A stretch of DNA of 64,000 bases from Clusia tigrina (Eukaryota > Arthropoda > Insecta > Diptera > Clusiidae), in the NCBI GenBank assembly GCA_920105625.2, contig OV050030.1, forward strand, positions 186,292,387 through 186,356,386. The letters run 5' to 3'. The notes below the pieces were generated by a model that was not told where the DNA came from, did not search any database, and saw only the letters and a list, made by a program, of their open reading frames with translations. The position numbers and the translations under genes were made by a program. Of the stretch, positions 35,705-48,242 are shown one piece after another (the stretch's first letter is position 1; the number at the start of each line of letters is the position of its first letter).

Positions 35705-37177
35705 ATGGACACAACAAAAAATAAAAACACAAACACAAACAAAATTTCCGCGCATATCCCCTCAGGGACGCGTAAAACCCTGGCTAGGCAAATTCCCACC
35801 AGCAACACCCCCGCCCTTGGTTCGAAGACAAGCAGCATCTGCACTGCCCGTTCAACAAGCACCACAGCTTCGGTTAATAAGCCACCCAAGAGCTCTTCGC
35901 TGTCCCCAGCCTCTTCAGCGGCTGCTAGGGTATTGACTCACAAACCAGCAGCATTCGCTCCGCCTAAGCCCTCTTCAGCAAACGCCTCGATATTGCCTCA
36001 CAAGTCGATGGTAACTGCTCCCCGTACCGCTCCTCCTTCTGGTGCACCTACCAACGTGAACCCGAGTACAAGGGCGTACAGGACGCGTAGAGCGGCTTAC
36101 CGTATTTTGACGAGGCTCAACGCTTCAGAACCTTCTCAACTGTCAGAATACGACAAGGGCAAGCTTGAGTGGGCAAAAGCACACGCTGATGTGCGTGTCC
36201 ACTCCTCCACTGCACAAGCAGCCGGTAACCCCAAGAGGCAGAGATCAGCAGATCGCCCGGGCCAAGCCATCCAAAGCATCCCTAAGCGCGTGAGGCTGGC
36301 TACCCCCAAGCCTAAGCTCTCGAAACCGCTTAGTGAGATTCTAAAAGAGAGCCTCACATGGGCTGTGGTCGACTCTGCCAATTCCGCTGGGACCATTACT
36401 CCTGCCAATTGGAGACAGGTCGAAATGGCACTGTTACCAATTTTCGTTGAGGTTATATCCCTCAACCCTGGTCCTTCACCCAGCTTCCGTGACGCAGGGT
36501 GGTATCAAGGACATATTAAGATCATATATTGCCCGGACCAACGCTCGGCTATTCTATATGAGGTAGCGATCAATAGGGTAGGTGAGATCTGGTCGGGTGC
36601 AAAGCTCAATGCGGTACCTTTGGACCAGGTTCCCCAACGCCCTCGCTCCAAAACATGGCTTCCTGCCGAGCCCTCTGAGCCTGAGGCAATCTTAAAGATC
36701 CTCAAGCTCAGCAATACCGATCTTCCCACCGTTGGCTGGAAGGTCGCGAAAGTTGGTGACCCCAAAGGCACTTTGCGTGAGGTCGCCATCATTTTGAAAG
36801 AGCAATTGCATGTTCCCATCAACTCCCGCGAGGGGGTGATTAATTATGGCTTTGGAGCCATCACTCTCCGCATCTACAAGTGCGATGCCCAAGCCCCCCA
36901 ACAGCCTCCCCCAGCTGGTGCTGTCCCACAAGCCACTGCCAATGAGCCTAGCTGCTCGGGCCCGGCTCTCACCCCTTTGCCGGGTAGTGACAATGAGAGT
37001 ATGTGCTCCGTAACAACCAGAAGCAGCCACTTCTCAACTTCCGAACTGGTTGGAGAATTCTTCGACCACATGGACACTGATGCAGCTAGTGGATACATCT
37101 CTCCAATGTCCGAAGAGGAAGAGTTGAATTCCACAATAATCACTCTTCCAGACAATGCTAAAGGTACTACAGATTAA
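35705..37177 (+). CDS. LOA ORF1 with DUF4780-like domain
   Basis: ATG 35705 (MDTTKNKNTNTNKISAHI) gives about 490 residues without a stop. The first about 200 are Ser/Pro/Ala-rich and basic. From about residue 230 a folded domain follows: NWRQVEMALLPIFVEV, FRDAGWYQGHIKIIYC, LYEVAINRVGEIWSGAKL, RSKTWLPAEPSEPE, LKLSNTDLPTVGWKVAKV and YGFGAITLRIYK, matching the DUF4780 region of LOA-type ORF1 proteins. The acidic tail has no zinc knuckle. It would accompany element RNA. It overlaps ORF2 by 23 bp in the +1 frame. This is one of the few undamaged frames in the window. Confidence 0.85.
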   Translation: MDTTKNKNTNTNKISAHIPSGTRKTLARQIPTSNTPALGSKTSSICTARSTSTTASVNKPPKSSSLSPASSAAARVLTHKPAAFAPPKPSSANASILPHKSMVTAPRTAPPSGAPTNVNPSTRAYRTRRAAYRILTRLNASEPSQLSEYDKGKLEWAKAHADVRVHSSTAQAAGNPKRQRSADRPGQAIQSIPKRVRLATPKPKLSKPLSEILKESLTWAVVDSANSAGTITPANWRQVEMALLPIFVEVISLNPGPSPSFRDAGWYQGHIKIIYCPDQRSAILYEVAINRVGEIWSGAKLNAVPLDQVPQRPRSKTWLPAEPSEPEAILKILKLSNTDLPTVGWKVAKVGDPKGTLREVAIILKEQLHVPINSREGVINYGFGAITLRIYKCDAQAPQQPPPAGAVPQATANEPSCSGPALTPLPGSDNESMCSVTTRSSHFSTSELVGEFFDHMDTDAASGYISPMSEEEELNSTIITLPDNAKGTTD

Positions 37178-38560
37178 CCTTCAGCATTCGAAAACTACCT
37201 CGGCAGCCCTGCTTCTCCGCCTCTCGGATATAGGGGAGGAGCTCATTCTCGTCCAAGAACCTTGGGCCGTAAATGACCGGGTTTCTGGACTCAATGCATA
37301 CGGATATCGTATGGTAAATATCGAGGATGAAGGTAAACCAATATCCTACATTCTGGTAAAAAAAACAGCCTTAATCCTTTTTTACTCCCTAGATTCAGTG
37401 ACAAAGACAATGTTGCCATGGTCATTGAAATGGTTCCACGGACCTTCTGGATCTCCTCTAACTACATGGCTCTTGACTATGGCGACTCTCCGCCACCAGA
37501 CATACTAAAGCAAATGGTTGCGGTAGCCCACCAGAAACCGATTCCGGTAATTATCGTCGCCGATGCCAATGCCCATCACGAAATATGGGGCAGCTCCGGC
37601 ACAAATGATCGAGGAGAGTGTCTTTTCGACTTTATCATTTCAAATAACTTAGGCATTGCTAACCGGGGAAATGGGCCGACCTTCCTTACATCCATCAGGA
37701 AGGAAGTGCTCGATATCACCCTCATCAGCGATAACTACACCAACATGATAAGCAGTTGGTTCGTCTCACAGGAATGCTCCTTTTCGCACCACTGCTAAAT
37801 CACCTTTCACATTGAATCGAGGGAGACTACAGGCAATACAGGATATCTTAAACCAGTCAATAGAAAAAAACATGAACTGGCCTCTTTTCCGGCTCAAACT
37901 GGGGTCATGCTTAGCAACGACTCCCCCCATTATCCACAACTGTCCCGACATTGATCGGGCGGTCGACTATCTGACCACAGCTTTTAAAAAAGCCACTCAT
38001 ATTTCTTGCATCACTCCCGAACCACGGGGCAAACCTAAACCTCCGTGGTTGAACTCGGAAATTGCAAGTCTTCGCAAAACTTGTAGAATGCTTTTCAACA
38101 AAGCTAAAGTTACAGCTGATTGGGCCCCTTTCAAAAATAAACAAAAAGAGTTTAAATACGCCCATTAGGCGAGGGAAACGAGTGTCATGGAGGGAATTTT
38201 GCGAAAGCATTGAATCGACGTCCGAAGCTAGCCGTCTTCGTAAAATTCTCCACTCCTCTAACAAAGCCCTTGACTGTATCCAAAAACCAGATGGCAGCTG
38301 GACTCACTCAAGCGCTGAAACCCTTGATATCCTACTAGACACCCACTTCGCATGGAGTTTAGCCTCAGCGGATCAAGCACTCTACCAGGTGGAGCAGGTT
38401 TCCCATGATAGCCTCCCCACATTCCAAGTGACAAAAAGTCACCTTGAGTGGTCCATTCAAACCTTTAAGCCATACAATTCCCCCGGACAGGGCGGCATCA
38501 TTCCTGCCCATATCCAAAATGGGGAAGAGATTATCCTTCCATGGCTGCTACAAATATAGA
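37155..38560 (+). pseudogene. LOA ORF2 N-terminal part: endonuclease and linker (frameshifted)
   Basis: ATG 37155 reads MLKVLQINLQHSKTTSAAL, then LVQEPWAV, the APE endonuclease start. After a frameshift near 37420 it continues VIEMVPRTFWISSNYMALD, VIIVADANAHHEIWGSSG, TFLTSIRKEVLDITL, and a truncated SHH motif near 37790. Further frame breaks occur near 37800 and 38165. The linker (PKPPWLNSEIASLRKTCR, RGKRVSWREFCESIES, WSIQTFKPYNSPGQGGI) leads to a stop at 38557. It would make the first-strand nick. Confidence 0.85.
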
Positions 38561-39599
38561 ATGCAAGCCTCAGATTGCAATATATTCCCTTACGCTGGCG
38601 CACGACTCGGGTCGTCTTCATCCCAAAAGTTGGGAAGGCCTCACACACCAAACCTAAGGATTACAGACCCATAAGTCTAACATCCTTTCTTCTTAAGGTT
38701 CTAGAAAGAGCTCTTGACCTACATATCAGGACATCGATTAACCCTTCTCTTCTCTTAGTATCTCAACACGCTTACTCTAAAGGCAAATCGGTTGAAACAG
38801 CACTTCCTTCTCTCATTTCTCAAGTTGACAAATCCTTGGCGTACAAGGAATTCACACTTGCCATATTTCTGGACATCGAGGGAGCATTCAACAATGTATG
38901 CCCCAACGCTGTCATCTCCGCACTCTATAATCTTAACCTGAATTCAGGTCTTCTTAAATTTATAGAGCTTCTACTAAAATCTAGAATCATCACTTCCACG
39001 ATCGGCAGTGCCCAATCCAGGAGGGTGGTTAACAGGGGCACGCCACAAGGGGGTGTTTTATCACCCCTCCTCTGGAACCAGGCAGCTAACACACTACTGG
39101 TGAGATTGGAATCTACTGGATGCAAAGTGATAGCCTATGCGGACGACATAGCAATCGCGGCATCCGGCAAATTCCCCCAAACACTTTCCGAAAAATTTAA
39201 CTATTCACTCTCTATTGTGTCGAACTGGTGTCGCGAATTAGAACTTGGGGTTAACCCATCCAAAACCGAGACTACGCTTTTCACTGGAAATTACAAAATT
39301 CCAGAGTCTACAATGCCTAGTCTAAACGGCACTCCGCTCTCTTTGAGCACACACGTTAAGTACTTAGGCCTGATTCTCGACCCAAAGCTTAATTGGAAAG
39401 CCAATCTAGCTAAGGCAACATGCGCTATATACTGCTGTAAAAGAGCAGTTGGTGCACGATGGGGACTTCGTCCTCGAGTCGTGCTCTGGCTCTACACGGC
39501 CATCGTTGAACCAAACCTGTTATACGGATCGGTCTTCTGGTGGCAAGCCGTCGAAAAAGCCTGTAATACCAAACCCCTCGATAAAATCAGATCTACTGA

Positions 39600-39618
<19 letters not shown>
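38560..39618 (+). pseudogene. LOA ORF2 reverse transcriptase
   Basis: The frame 38575-39618 is open: TTRVVFIPKVGK, DYRPISLTSFLLKVLERAL, AIFLDIEGAFNNV, GTPQGGVLSPLLWN and CKVIAYADDIAIAASGK (catalytic YADD near 39140), then LGVNPSKTETTLF, KYLGLILDPKLNW and [18 protein letters not shown] frameshift near 39560-39600 separates it from RNase H, and a stop upstream (38557) separates it from the endonuclease. It is the best-preserved RT in the window. Confidence 0.88.
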
Positions 39619-40502
<884 letters not shown>

Positions 40503-40504
<2 letters not shown>

Positions 40505-40927
40505 GCTGCTCGCGTGCTCAACGTAGCGTTGCCCATAAAAGACAGAAATATTTGTTATATCGTATATATAATATATGATAAAAATACGTTCCTGCGAATT
40601 TATTTGTTATATCGTACATATAATATATGATGGAATACGTTTCTGCAAATTTCTAGAGATTGTGTTAAGTGCAGTAATTAATATAACCTTTAATTGCACA
40701 AAACGCTCTATAACACGTCACCACAGCTTCAGCACAGAAAAAGAAAGAGGGTTGAATGAAAGGCCGGAAACACGAAGTGTGTTGTTCAGCAGCCAACACA
40801 GGCTAGTTCCGGTTGCCCATAAACACGCTGTGCGACACCGACAGCGTGTTAATAGATAGCGCGCAAAACTAGCGCCTGCTTCCGTTGGCGTACCCGACAA
40901 CTAGGTTGGGGTAGTGGTGTCGCCACA
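40503..40927 (-). repeat. CsRn1-type 3' LTR, 425 bp
   Basis: On the minus strand it starts TGTGGCGACACC and ends CGAGCAGCCA. A purine tract (GGGGGAGGAG) lies just upstream at about 40932-40941. Confidence 0.88.
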
Positions 40928-40998
40928 GGTACTCCTCCCCCAGTGATCGGCGCAGGAAGCGCGGAGAACGATACCCGTTTCATCGCTCGACTCCCCGG

Positions 40999-42286
40999 CT
41001 ATGGTGAGGGTTGGTCCCCTGAGCGGGGCGTTGGTTGACTCCTCAGATGACTCCTTGGATGGATCGCTGGCGGGTCATTTGTCGCTGACGATGACGACGA
41101 TTGTGGCGATGGCGATCGGGTTGGCGATGGTGATCGGGATGCCTGCAGCGATGGCGACGATGTTGAGTCACTCACCTCGAGGTGGGCCGGCCTCAAGCAG
41201 TCCGTAGAGATGGCTTTCTCGACGCCGTTCAAGTCGATGAGGAAAATCTTGTCGTTGACCCAGCGAATTACCTTATGGGGGCCCGTATATGGCGGCTCGA
41301 GTGGCCTCCGGATTTTGTCCAGCTTGCAAAATACGTGCGTTCAAGTGCGCAATTCTTTGAAGACGAACGGCTTCTGTCTCGAGTAGTTGGACGCTGTTGC
41401 TGGCCTGATCGCTTTTACCAGCTTGCACAACTGCTCGACGAAAACCGGTTGGGTGGTAGGGTCGTTCTGTTGTCCGAAGAATTCCCCCGGCAGGCGGAGT
41501 TGGGTGCCGAAGAGCATCTCGGCTGGAGTTGCTTTGAGGTCCTCTTTGTACGCCGTCCGCATCCCCAATAGCACTGTTGGCAAGGCGTCTGGCCATGGTG
41601 TGTCTGGACTGCACATCAAGGCCGCTTTTAGTGTGCGGTCTGGTCTCTCCACCATGCCGTTTGACTGTGGGTGGTAAGGCGTTGTGTGAACATGGTTAGC
41701 ACCCGTCATTTTCGCGAGAGCCGTGAATAGCTCCCCCTCGAATTGACCCCCCTAGTCGGAGGTGATGGTGAGTGGCGTACCGAAAGTGCAGACCCCACTG
41801 TGGAAGAACGCTCGTGCGACGGTCACAGCTCGAATGTCCGGGAGTGGGACAGCCACCGGCCATCGGGAAAAGCGGTCGATGATGGTCAGTGCGACAGTCC
41901 TCTCACCAGCGGTAGCTTGATCAGGTCAACATGAACGTGTGGCAGAGCCTGTCATCTGTCTCCCCGAAGCTTTGCAACTCGGCGCGATTGTGGCGATGGA
42001 CCTTCGCGCGTTGGCATGGTTGGCATTCAAGGGCGCAGCGGAGCACGTCTTTGCGCATGCTTGGTCAGAAGTATTTCGCCACCAGACGTTTTGCCGTTGC
42101 TCGACCACTCGGGTGGGATGATCCGTGTACGATGCCAAACGCAGCTCGACGCAGGTTGGGTGGCAAATAGGGCCGTGTGGCCCCATCGGTAAACAGACAG
42201 TAGATCTCGCTGTCGTTGAAAGCGAGGCAATCCAGTTGGATACGAGAGTTCTCCAGCAGGTGAGGCAGCTCTACGTCAGAGGCTTG
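40999..42286 (-). pseudogene. CsRn1-type integrase
   Basis: Minus strand from 42286: HLLENSRIQLDCL, an HHCC zinc domain (HGSSHPSGRATAKRL ... CALECQPCQRAKVHRH, 42115-41990), a core with frameshifts and stops near 41930 and 41745, then the open frame 41709-41341 with TTPYHPQSNGMVERPDRTLK (the catalytic E is visible in MVER) and LRLPGEFF. After a further shift the C-terminal module DKIRRPLEPPYTGPHKVI and a Ser/Pro-rich tail follow. It would insert cDNA. This copy keeps 121 bp lost in the plus copy. Confidence 0.82.
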
Positions 42287-43406
42287 CTATAGGCTGATAG
42301 TGGCTTCGTCGAGGATGGAAGGCATCAAGACCGTATAGGTTCGCGAAAGTGCGTCTTCCACAACGTTTTCTCCCCCGGGAACGTACACAAACCGTGCGTT
42401 GAACTGGAGGACGTAGTCCAGGTGCCGGCTCTGCCTCGGCGTTGCCTTATCCGAGCTTTGGTATGCGGCGAAGGCGAGCGGCTTGTGGTCCGTGTGGATT
42501 GTGAAGACGTGTGCCTCCAGGATCCTTCTGAAGTGTCTGACTGCGGCATACACCGCGAGCAACTCCCTGTCGTAGGCGCTGTAGCGAGTTTCTGGAGGAT
42601 TGAACTTCCTAGGGAAGAACCCCAGAGGCTTCCAGGTCCCATCGGGTTGCTCTTGGTTGAGTGCCGCTCCGATGGCGGTGCTCGATGCGTCGGTGTAGAG
42701 AGCGATTGGCGCGGTAGGCGAGAGGAAAGCTGAATCTGTAGCTGCTGCGATACTCGCCTTGCACTGCTGGAATGCCTGCTCCGTTTGCGTCGTCCAGCTA
42801 ATCGCCGCCTTCTTCTTCGTGAGGTTCGTCAGAAGTTCGTTGAGCGGAGCCTGAAGTTCCGCGGCGTGCGGTATACACCTGCGGTAATAATTAAGCATAC
42901 CCAGGAAACGTCTCAGCTGGGTAGAGTCTGTCGGGCTTGGAAAAGCGTTGATCGCCTCGATCTTTGGGCGCGGGGGCCTAAACCCCTTATTCGAGGCCCG
43001 ATACCCAGCGAATGTAACTTCCTGAGCACCGAGTTGGCATTTGTCCAAGTTGCTGCGTAGATTCGCCGCTTTCAGCGTCTCCAACAATTGGCTCAAATGG
43101 TGCAGGTGCTCGTCATACGTCTCGGATGCGATGAGCAAGTCGTCTACGTAGCCCTTCACGAAGGGGAGTTTTCTCAGTAGGTGAATAATTACACGCTGAA
43201 GCGTTTGCGCGGAGTTACGCAGGCCTACTGGCATACCCATGAACTCGAAGAGGCCGGAAGGTTGTTGTGACTGCCGTTTTCGGGATGTCAGCTTTGGTAA
43301 CCGGGATTTGGTAGAAGGCTTTCTGCAGATCGATTACAGAGAAGACTTTTCCGCGGCTCTCCTGGAGCAGGTCCTCGATGATCGGTAGAGGATATCGGTG
43401 TGGCAA
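42287..43406 (-). pseudogene. CsRn1-type reverse transcriptase and RNase H
   Basis: RT starts in 43406-43215 with PLPIIEDLLQESRGKVFSVI, then DLQKAFYQIPV. After a frameshift near 43240, 317 codons stay open: MGMPVGLRNSAQTLQRV, FVKGYVDDLLIAS (YVDD near 43140), RRFLGMLNYYRR, then RNase H with LYTDASSTAIGAAL (near 42690), YSAYDRELLAVYAAV and HTDHKPL (near 42490), ending GENVVEDALSR. The connection domain is intact. Confidence 0.87.
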
Positions 43407-44232
43407 GGTGCACGCGTTGAGGCGGCGGTAGTCGCCAGTACCTTTGGTACCATGTGTAGCGGACTAGCCCATGGGCTGGATGATGGGCGTACCACCCCCT
43501 TGTCGAGGAGGTAAGCGAACTCTTCTTTGGCAGCAGCGAGTCGTTCATCGACGAGTCTACGGGGGTGCTCGAAAACGGGAGGGCCCTCCGTGATGATGAA
43601 GTGTTGTACCGGCAAGTCTGGTACAGTGGCCATGACCCCTGCTGGTGAAGCGAGTTGCAGGAAGCGCTGGACGAGCTCTCTATACCGGTCGCCGTGTGGT
43701 CCCACAGGTGCATAATGCGAGCCACTGTGGAGATGCCGTAGATTCGAGCCGAGTCCATGCGGCCCGTTGCCACGATATTGGTAAGGGGGTCTATGATGCG
43801 TCGTCCCCTCAAGTCTACCAGGAGCCCATAGTATGCCAGAAAGTCCGCCCCGAGAATGGCGGTTTGCACATCGGCCACAGTGAACGCCCAAGTAACATCC
43901 CGCCGCAGGGCGAGGTTCAGCTTCAGCGTGAGCTGCCCGTATGTGGCTATCGGCGACGAGTTGGCGGCGTACAGCGTGAAGCTGTTTCGCTGTACTTTGC
44001 GGGCGACCGTTCCCCTCGGCAGTAAGGAGTCCACGAGAAAGCGAGTGGATGTTGTTCGATCCGTTACGTGTAGGCGTTTTTCGGTTGGTGGACGTCCGGC
44101 GTCGTTCGCCCAAGTCGGCGTCGGCAGCGCTAGTTTCCCGACGGCGTCGGTGCGGCGGCTACGGTGGCGGCAAAAACACACGGTGGTCGGCACTGCTGTG
44201 CTGTCGGCCCGTATTTCAGGTGGTGCCAACAT
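43290..44232 (-). pseudogene. CsRn1-type protease and RT N-terminus
   Basis: Open frame 44232-43288. It has RLHVTDRTTSTRFLVDS (near 44060-44010), the usual lead-in to a retroviral-type aspartic protease, but the residues after the Asp-Ser are LLPRGT in place of Gly-Ala, so the active-site loop is lost. Later ILGADFLAYYGLLVDL is intact. An overlapping frame (43710-43450) carries HFIITEGPPVFEHPRRL and YLLDKGVVRPSSSPWASPLHMVPK, the RT start, so a frameshift lies near 43710. The plus copy has the same defects. Confidence 0.78.
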
Positions 44233-45159
44233 TGGCCAGGCGCTGTAGAGCGATCTCGATGCCGGCTGGGGCTGCGGGTATCAGCGCGACCCCTCTGAAT
44301 TGGGGGCGTTATTTTACGCAGCAGCTCCTGATTCTCCCGCGTTAGTGGCACGAGCTGTGCCACTGACTGGCGCAGTGCGGCAAGCTCTGCGTGCACGGAG
44401 TTACCCGTTGAATCGTGCGACGATCTGTTCGCGAATGGAGAGCGGGGTCTTGGAGACGAGACTGGAGGTGACGTAGCTGCCACTGTAGGTCCATTGTCGA
44501 CCAGCTCGTCAGCTGCCTCTGCGAGCTCCTCTTGGCTGGTACCCTTCAGGATCTTCAGAAGCCGTCGCGTTGACGGCGGCATCAAGTCGAGCCACTTCAC
44601 TCGGATGATGTCATCCGTGGCCCTGTTACCTGCCAAGGCGCGCATCTGCCGCAGGAGTTGAGACGGCTTCCTGTCACCCAGCTCGAGTTGGGTGAGCAGC
44701 TTGTGGAGCTGTCGATCCGCCGAGTCGGTGAGGCGATTTAGTATGGCTGCCTTCAGCGCCTCATACTTCCTCACGGGCGGCACTGTGCGGAGTACATCCG
44801 CAACTTCGGAACTAGTCTCCGGGTCAAGCGACGCAACCACTAAATTGTAGCGGCTGTTTTCGTTGCGCACATGGCGGACCTGGAACGCGGCCTCGATCTG
44901 AAAGCCACCAGAAAGGTGGGAGCCGGCAGCTGTTCACTGCCGCGATGGCGGGCGGCGACGAAAAGGAGGCGTGTCCCCCAGGTTCACCTGCACGGTGTGG
45001 CGGCGGGTGTGTCGTTAGCAGCAATGGCGTTGGCATAGCCAGCTGTGCGTGCGCATGCACGTGCGGTGGTTGTGGCTGCTGGTGCGGAGCGTACGTTGCT
45101 TGAGTCGGAGGCTGCTCCGGCGGCGCCGGTCCTGAGGCCTTTGGCGAATGGAGCAACAT
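44130..45159 (-). pseudogene. CsRn1-type Gag
   Basis: ATG 45159 starts MLLHSPKASGPAPPEQPPTQ, a Pro/His-rich N-terminus to LPPFWW. One frameshift near 44905 moves to the capsid: NSRYNLVVASLDPETSSEVADV, KYEALKAAILNRLTDS, LELGDRKPSQLLRQMRALAG, VKWLDLMPPSTRRLLKIL. The C-terminal zinc motif reads CWHHLKYGPTAQQCRPPC (about 44225-44175), the CHCC arrangement of CsRn1-type Gags. It overlaps pol. Particle-forming role by family knowledge. Confidence 0.83.
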
Positions 45160-45215
45160 GTGTGTCGTGTACTGGTTATATCGTACCCCTCTGGGTGGGG
45201 CGAATGCGTGATTAA

Positions 45216-45233
45216 ATCACGTCGGGGTCACCA
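45216..45233 (-). promoter_or_regulatory. Primer binding site, tRNA-Trp
   Basis: TGGTGACCCCGACGTGAT on the minus strand, an exact complement of the tRNA-Trp 3' end, 3 bp from the LTR end. Confidence 0.85.
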
Positions 45234-45236
45234 ATT

Positions 45237-45965
<729 letters not shown>

Positions 45966-46296
45966 GCTTGAGAATATGGACAACCGGAACTAGCCTGTGT
46001 TGGCTGCTGAACAACACACTTCGTGTTTCCGGCCTTTCATTCAACCCTCTTTCTTTTTCTGTGCTGAAGCTGTGGTGACGTGTTATAGAGCGTTTTGTGC
46101 AATTAAAGGTTATATTAATTACTGGACTTAACACAATCTCTAGAAATTTGCAGAAACGTATTCCATCATATATTATATGTACGATATAACAAATAAATTC
46201 GCAAGAACGTATTTTTATCATATATTATATATACGATATAACAAATATTTCTGTCTTTTATTGGCAACGCTACGTTGAGCACGCGAGCAGCCAAAT

Positions 46297-46314
46297 TGGT
46301 GACCCCGACGTGAT
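46297..46314 (+). promoter_or_regulatory. Primer binding site, tRNA-Trp
   Basis: TGGTGACCCCGACGTGAT, 3 bp after the LTR end GCAGCCA; identical to the left arm. Confidence 0.85.
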
Positions 46315-46370
46315 TTAATCACGCATTCGCCCCACCCAGAGGGGTACGATATAACCAGTACACGACACAC

Positions 46371-47400
46371 ATGTTGCTCCATTCGCCAAAGGCCTCAGGA
46401 CCGGCGCCGCCGGAGCAGCCTCCGACTCAAGCAACGTACGCTCCGCACCAGCAGCCACAACCACCGCACGTGCATGCGCACGCACAGCTGGCTATGCCAA
46501 CGCCATTGCTGCTAACGACACACCCGCCGCCACACCGTGCAGGTGAACCTGGGGGACACGCCTCCTTTTCGTCGCCGCCCGCCATCGCGGCAGTGAACAG
46601 CTGCCGGCTCCCACCTTTCTGGTGGTTTTCAGATCGAGGCCGCGTTCCAGGTCCGCCATGTGCGCAACGACAACAGCCGCTACAATTTAGTGGTTGCGTC
46701 GCTTGACCCGGAGACTAGTTCCGAAGTTGCGGATGTACTCCGCACAGTGCCGCCCGTGAGGAAGTATGAGGCGCTGAAGGCAGCCATACTAAATCGCCTC
46801 ACCGACTCGGCGGATCGACAGCTCCACAAGCTGCTCACCCAACTCGAGCTGGGTGACAGGAAGCCGTCTCAACTCCTGCGGCAGATGCGCGCCTTGGCAG
46901 GTAACAGGGCCACGGATGACATCATCCGAGTGAAGTGGCTCGACTTGATGCCGCCGTCAACGCGACGGCTTCTGAAGATCCTGAAGGGTACCAGCCAAGA
47001 GGAGCTCGCAGAGGCAGCTGACGAGCTGGTCGACAATGGACCTACAGTGGCAGCTACGTCACCTCCAGTCTCGTCTCCAAGACCCCGCTCTCCATTCGCG
47101 AACAGATCGTCGCACGATTCAACGGGTAACTCCGTGCACGCAGAGCTTGCCGCACTGCGCCAGTCAGTGGCACAGCTCGTGCCACTAACGCGGGAGAATC
47201 AGGAGCTGCTGCGTAAAATAACGCCCCCAATTCAGAGGGGTCGCGCTGATACCCGCAGCCCCAGCCGGCATCGAGATCGCTCTACAGCGCCTGGCCAATG
47301 TTGGCACCACCTGAAATACGGGCCGACAGCACAGCAGTGCCGACCACCGTGTGTTTTTGCCGCCACCGTAGCCGCCGCCCCGACGCCGTCGGGAAACTAG
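46371..47400 (+). pseudogene. CsRn1-type Gag, plus copy
   Basis: Same architecture and same frameshift (near 46625) as 45159-44130: Pro/His-rich N-terminus, capsid (frame 46660-47400) and C-terminal CWHH...CRPPC motif near 47300-47355. Only a few residues differ (Asp for Glu in RNxNSRYN). Because the frameshift is shared, it predates the duplication. Confidence 0.83.
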
Positions 47401-48242
47401 CGCTGCCGACGCCGACTTGGGCGAACGACGCCGGACGTCCACCAACCGAAAAACGCCTACACGTAACGGATCGAACAACATCCACTCGCTTTCTCGTGGA
47501 CTCCTTACTGCCGAGGGGAACGGTCGCCCGCAAAGTACAGCGAAACAGCTTCACGCTGTACGCCGCCAACTCGTCGCCGATAGCCACATACGGGCAGCTC
47601 ACGCTGAAGCTGAACCTCGCCCTGCGGCGGGATGTTACTTGGGCGTTCACTGTGGCCGATGTGCAAACCGCCATTCTCGGGGCGGACTTTCTGGCATACT
47701 ATGGGCTCCTGGTAGACTTGAGGGGACGACGCATCATAGACCCCCTTACCAATATCGCGGCAACGGGCCGCATGGACTCGGCTCGAATCTACGGCATCTC
47801 CACAGTGGCTCGCATTATGCACCTGTGGGACCACACGGCGACCGGTATAGAGAGCTCGTCCAGCGCTTCCTGCAACTCGCTTCACCAACAGGGGTCATGG
47901 CCACTGTACCAGACTTGCCGGTACAACACTTCATCATCACGGAGGGCCCTCCCGTTTTCGAGCACCCCCGTAGACTCGTCGATGAACGACTCGCTGCTGC
48001 CAAAGAAGAGTTCGCTTACCTCCTCGACAAGGGGGTGGTACGCCCATCATCCAGCCCATGGGCTAGTCCGCTACACATGGTACCAAAGGTACTGGCGACT
48101 ACCGCCGCCTCAACGCGTGCACCTTGCCACACCGATATCCTCTACCGATCATCGAGGACCTGCTCCAGGAGAGCCGCGGAAAAGTCTTCTCTGTAATCGA
48201 TCTGCAGAAAGCCTTCTACCAAATCCCGGTTACCAAAGCTGA
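47298..48242 (+). pseudogene. CsRn1-type protease and RT N-terminus, plus copy
   Basis: Open frame with RLHVTDRTTSTRFLVDS and the same loss of the Gly-Ala after the catalytic Asp-Ser as in the left arm. RT start residues (YLLDKGVVRPSSSPWASPL) lie in an overlapping frame at about 47810-48090. It cannot give an active protease as read. Confidence 0.78.

Noticed and set aside
41182..44345. Many open frames antisense to the CsRn1-type gag/pol in both arms
   Set aside because: GC-rich coding DNA leaves long antisense frames; the sense frames carry all recognisable motifs.
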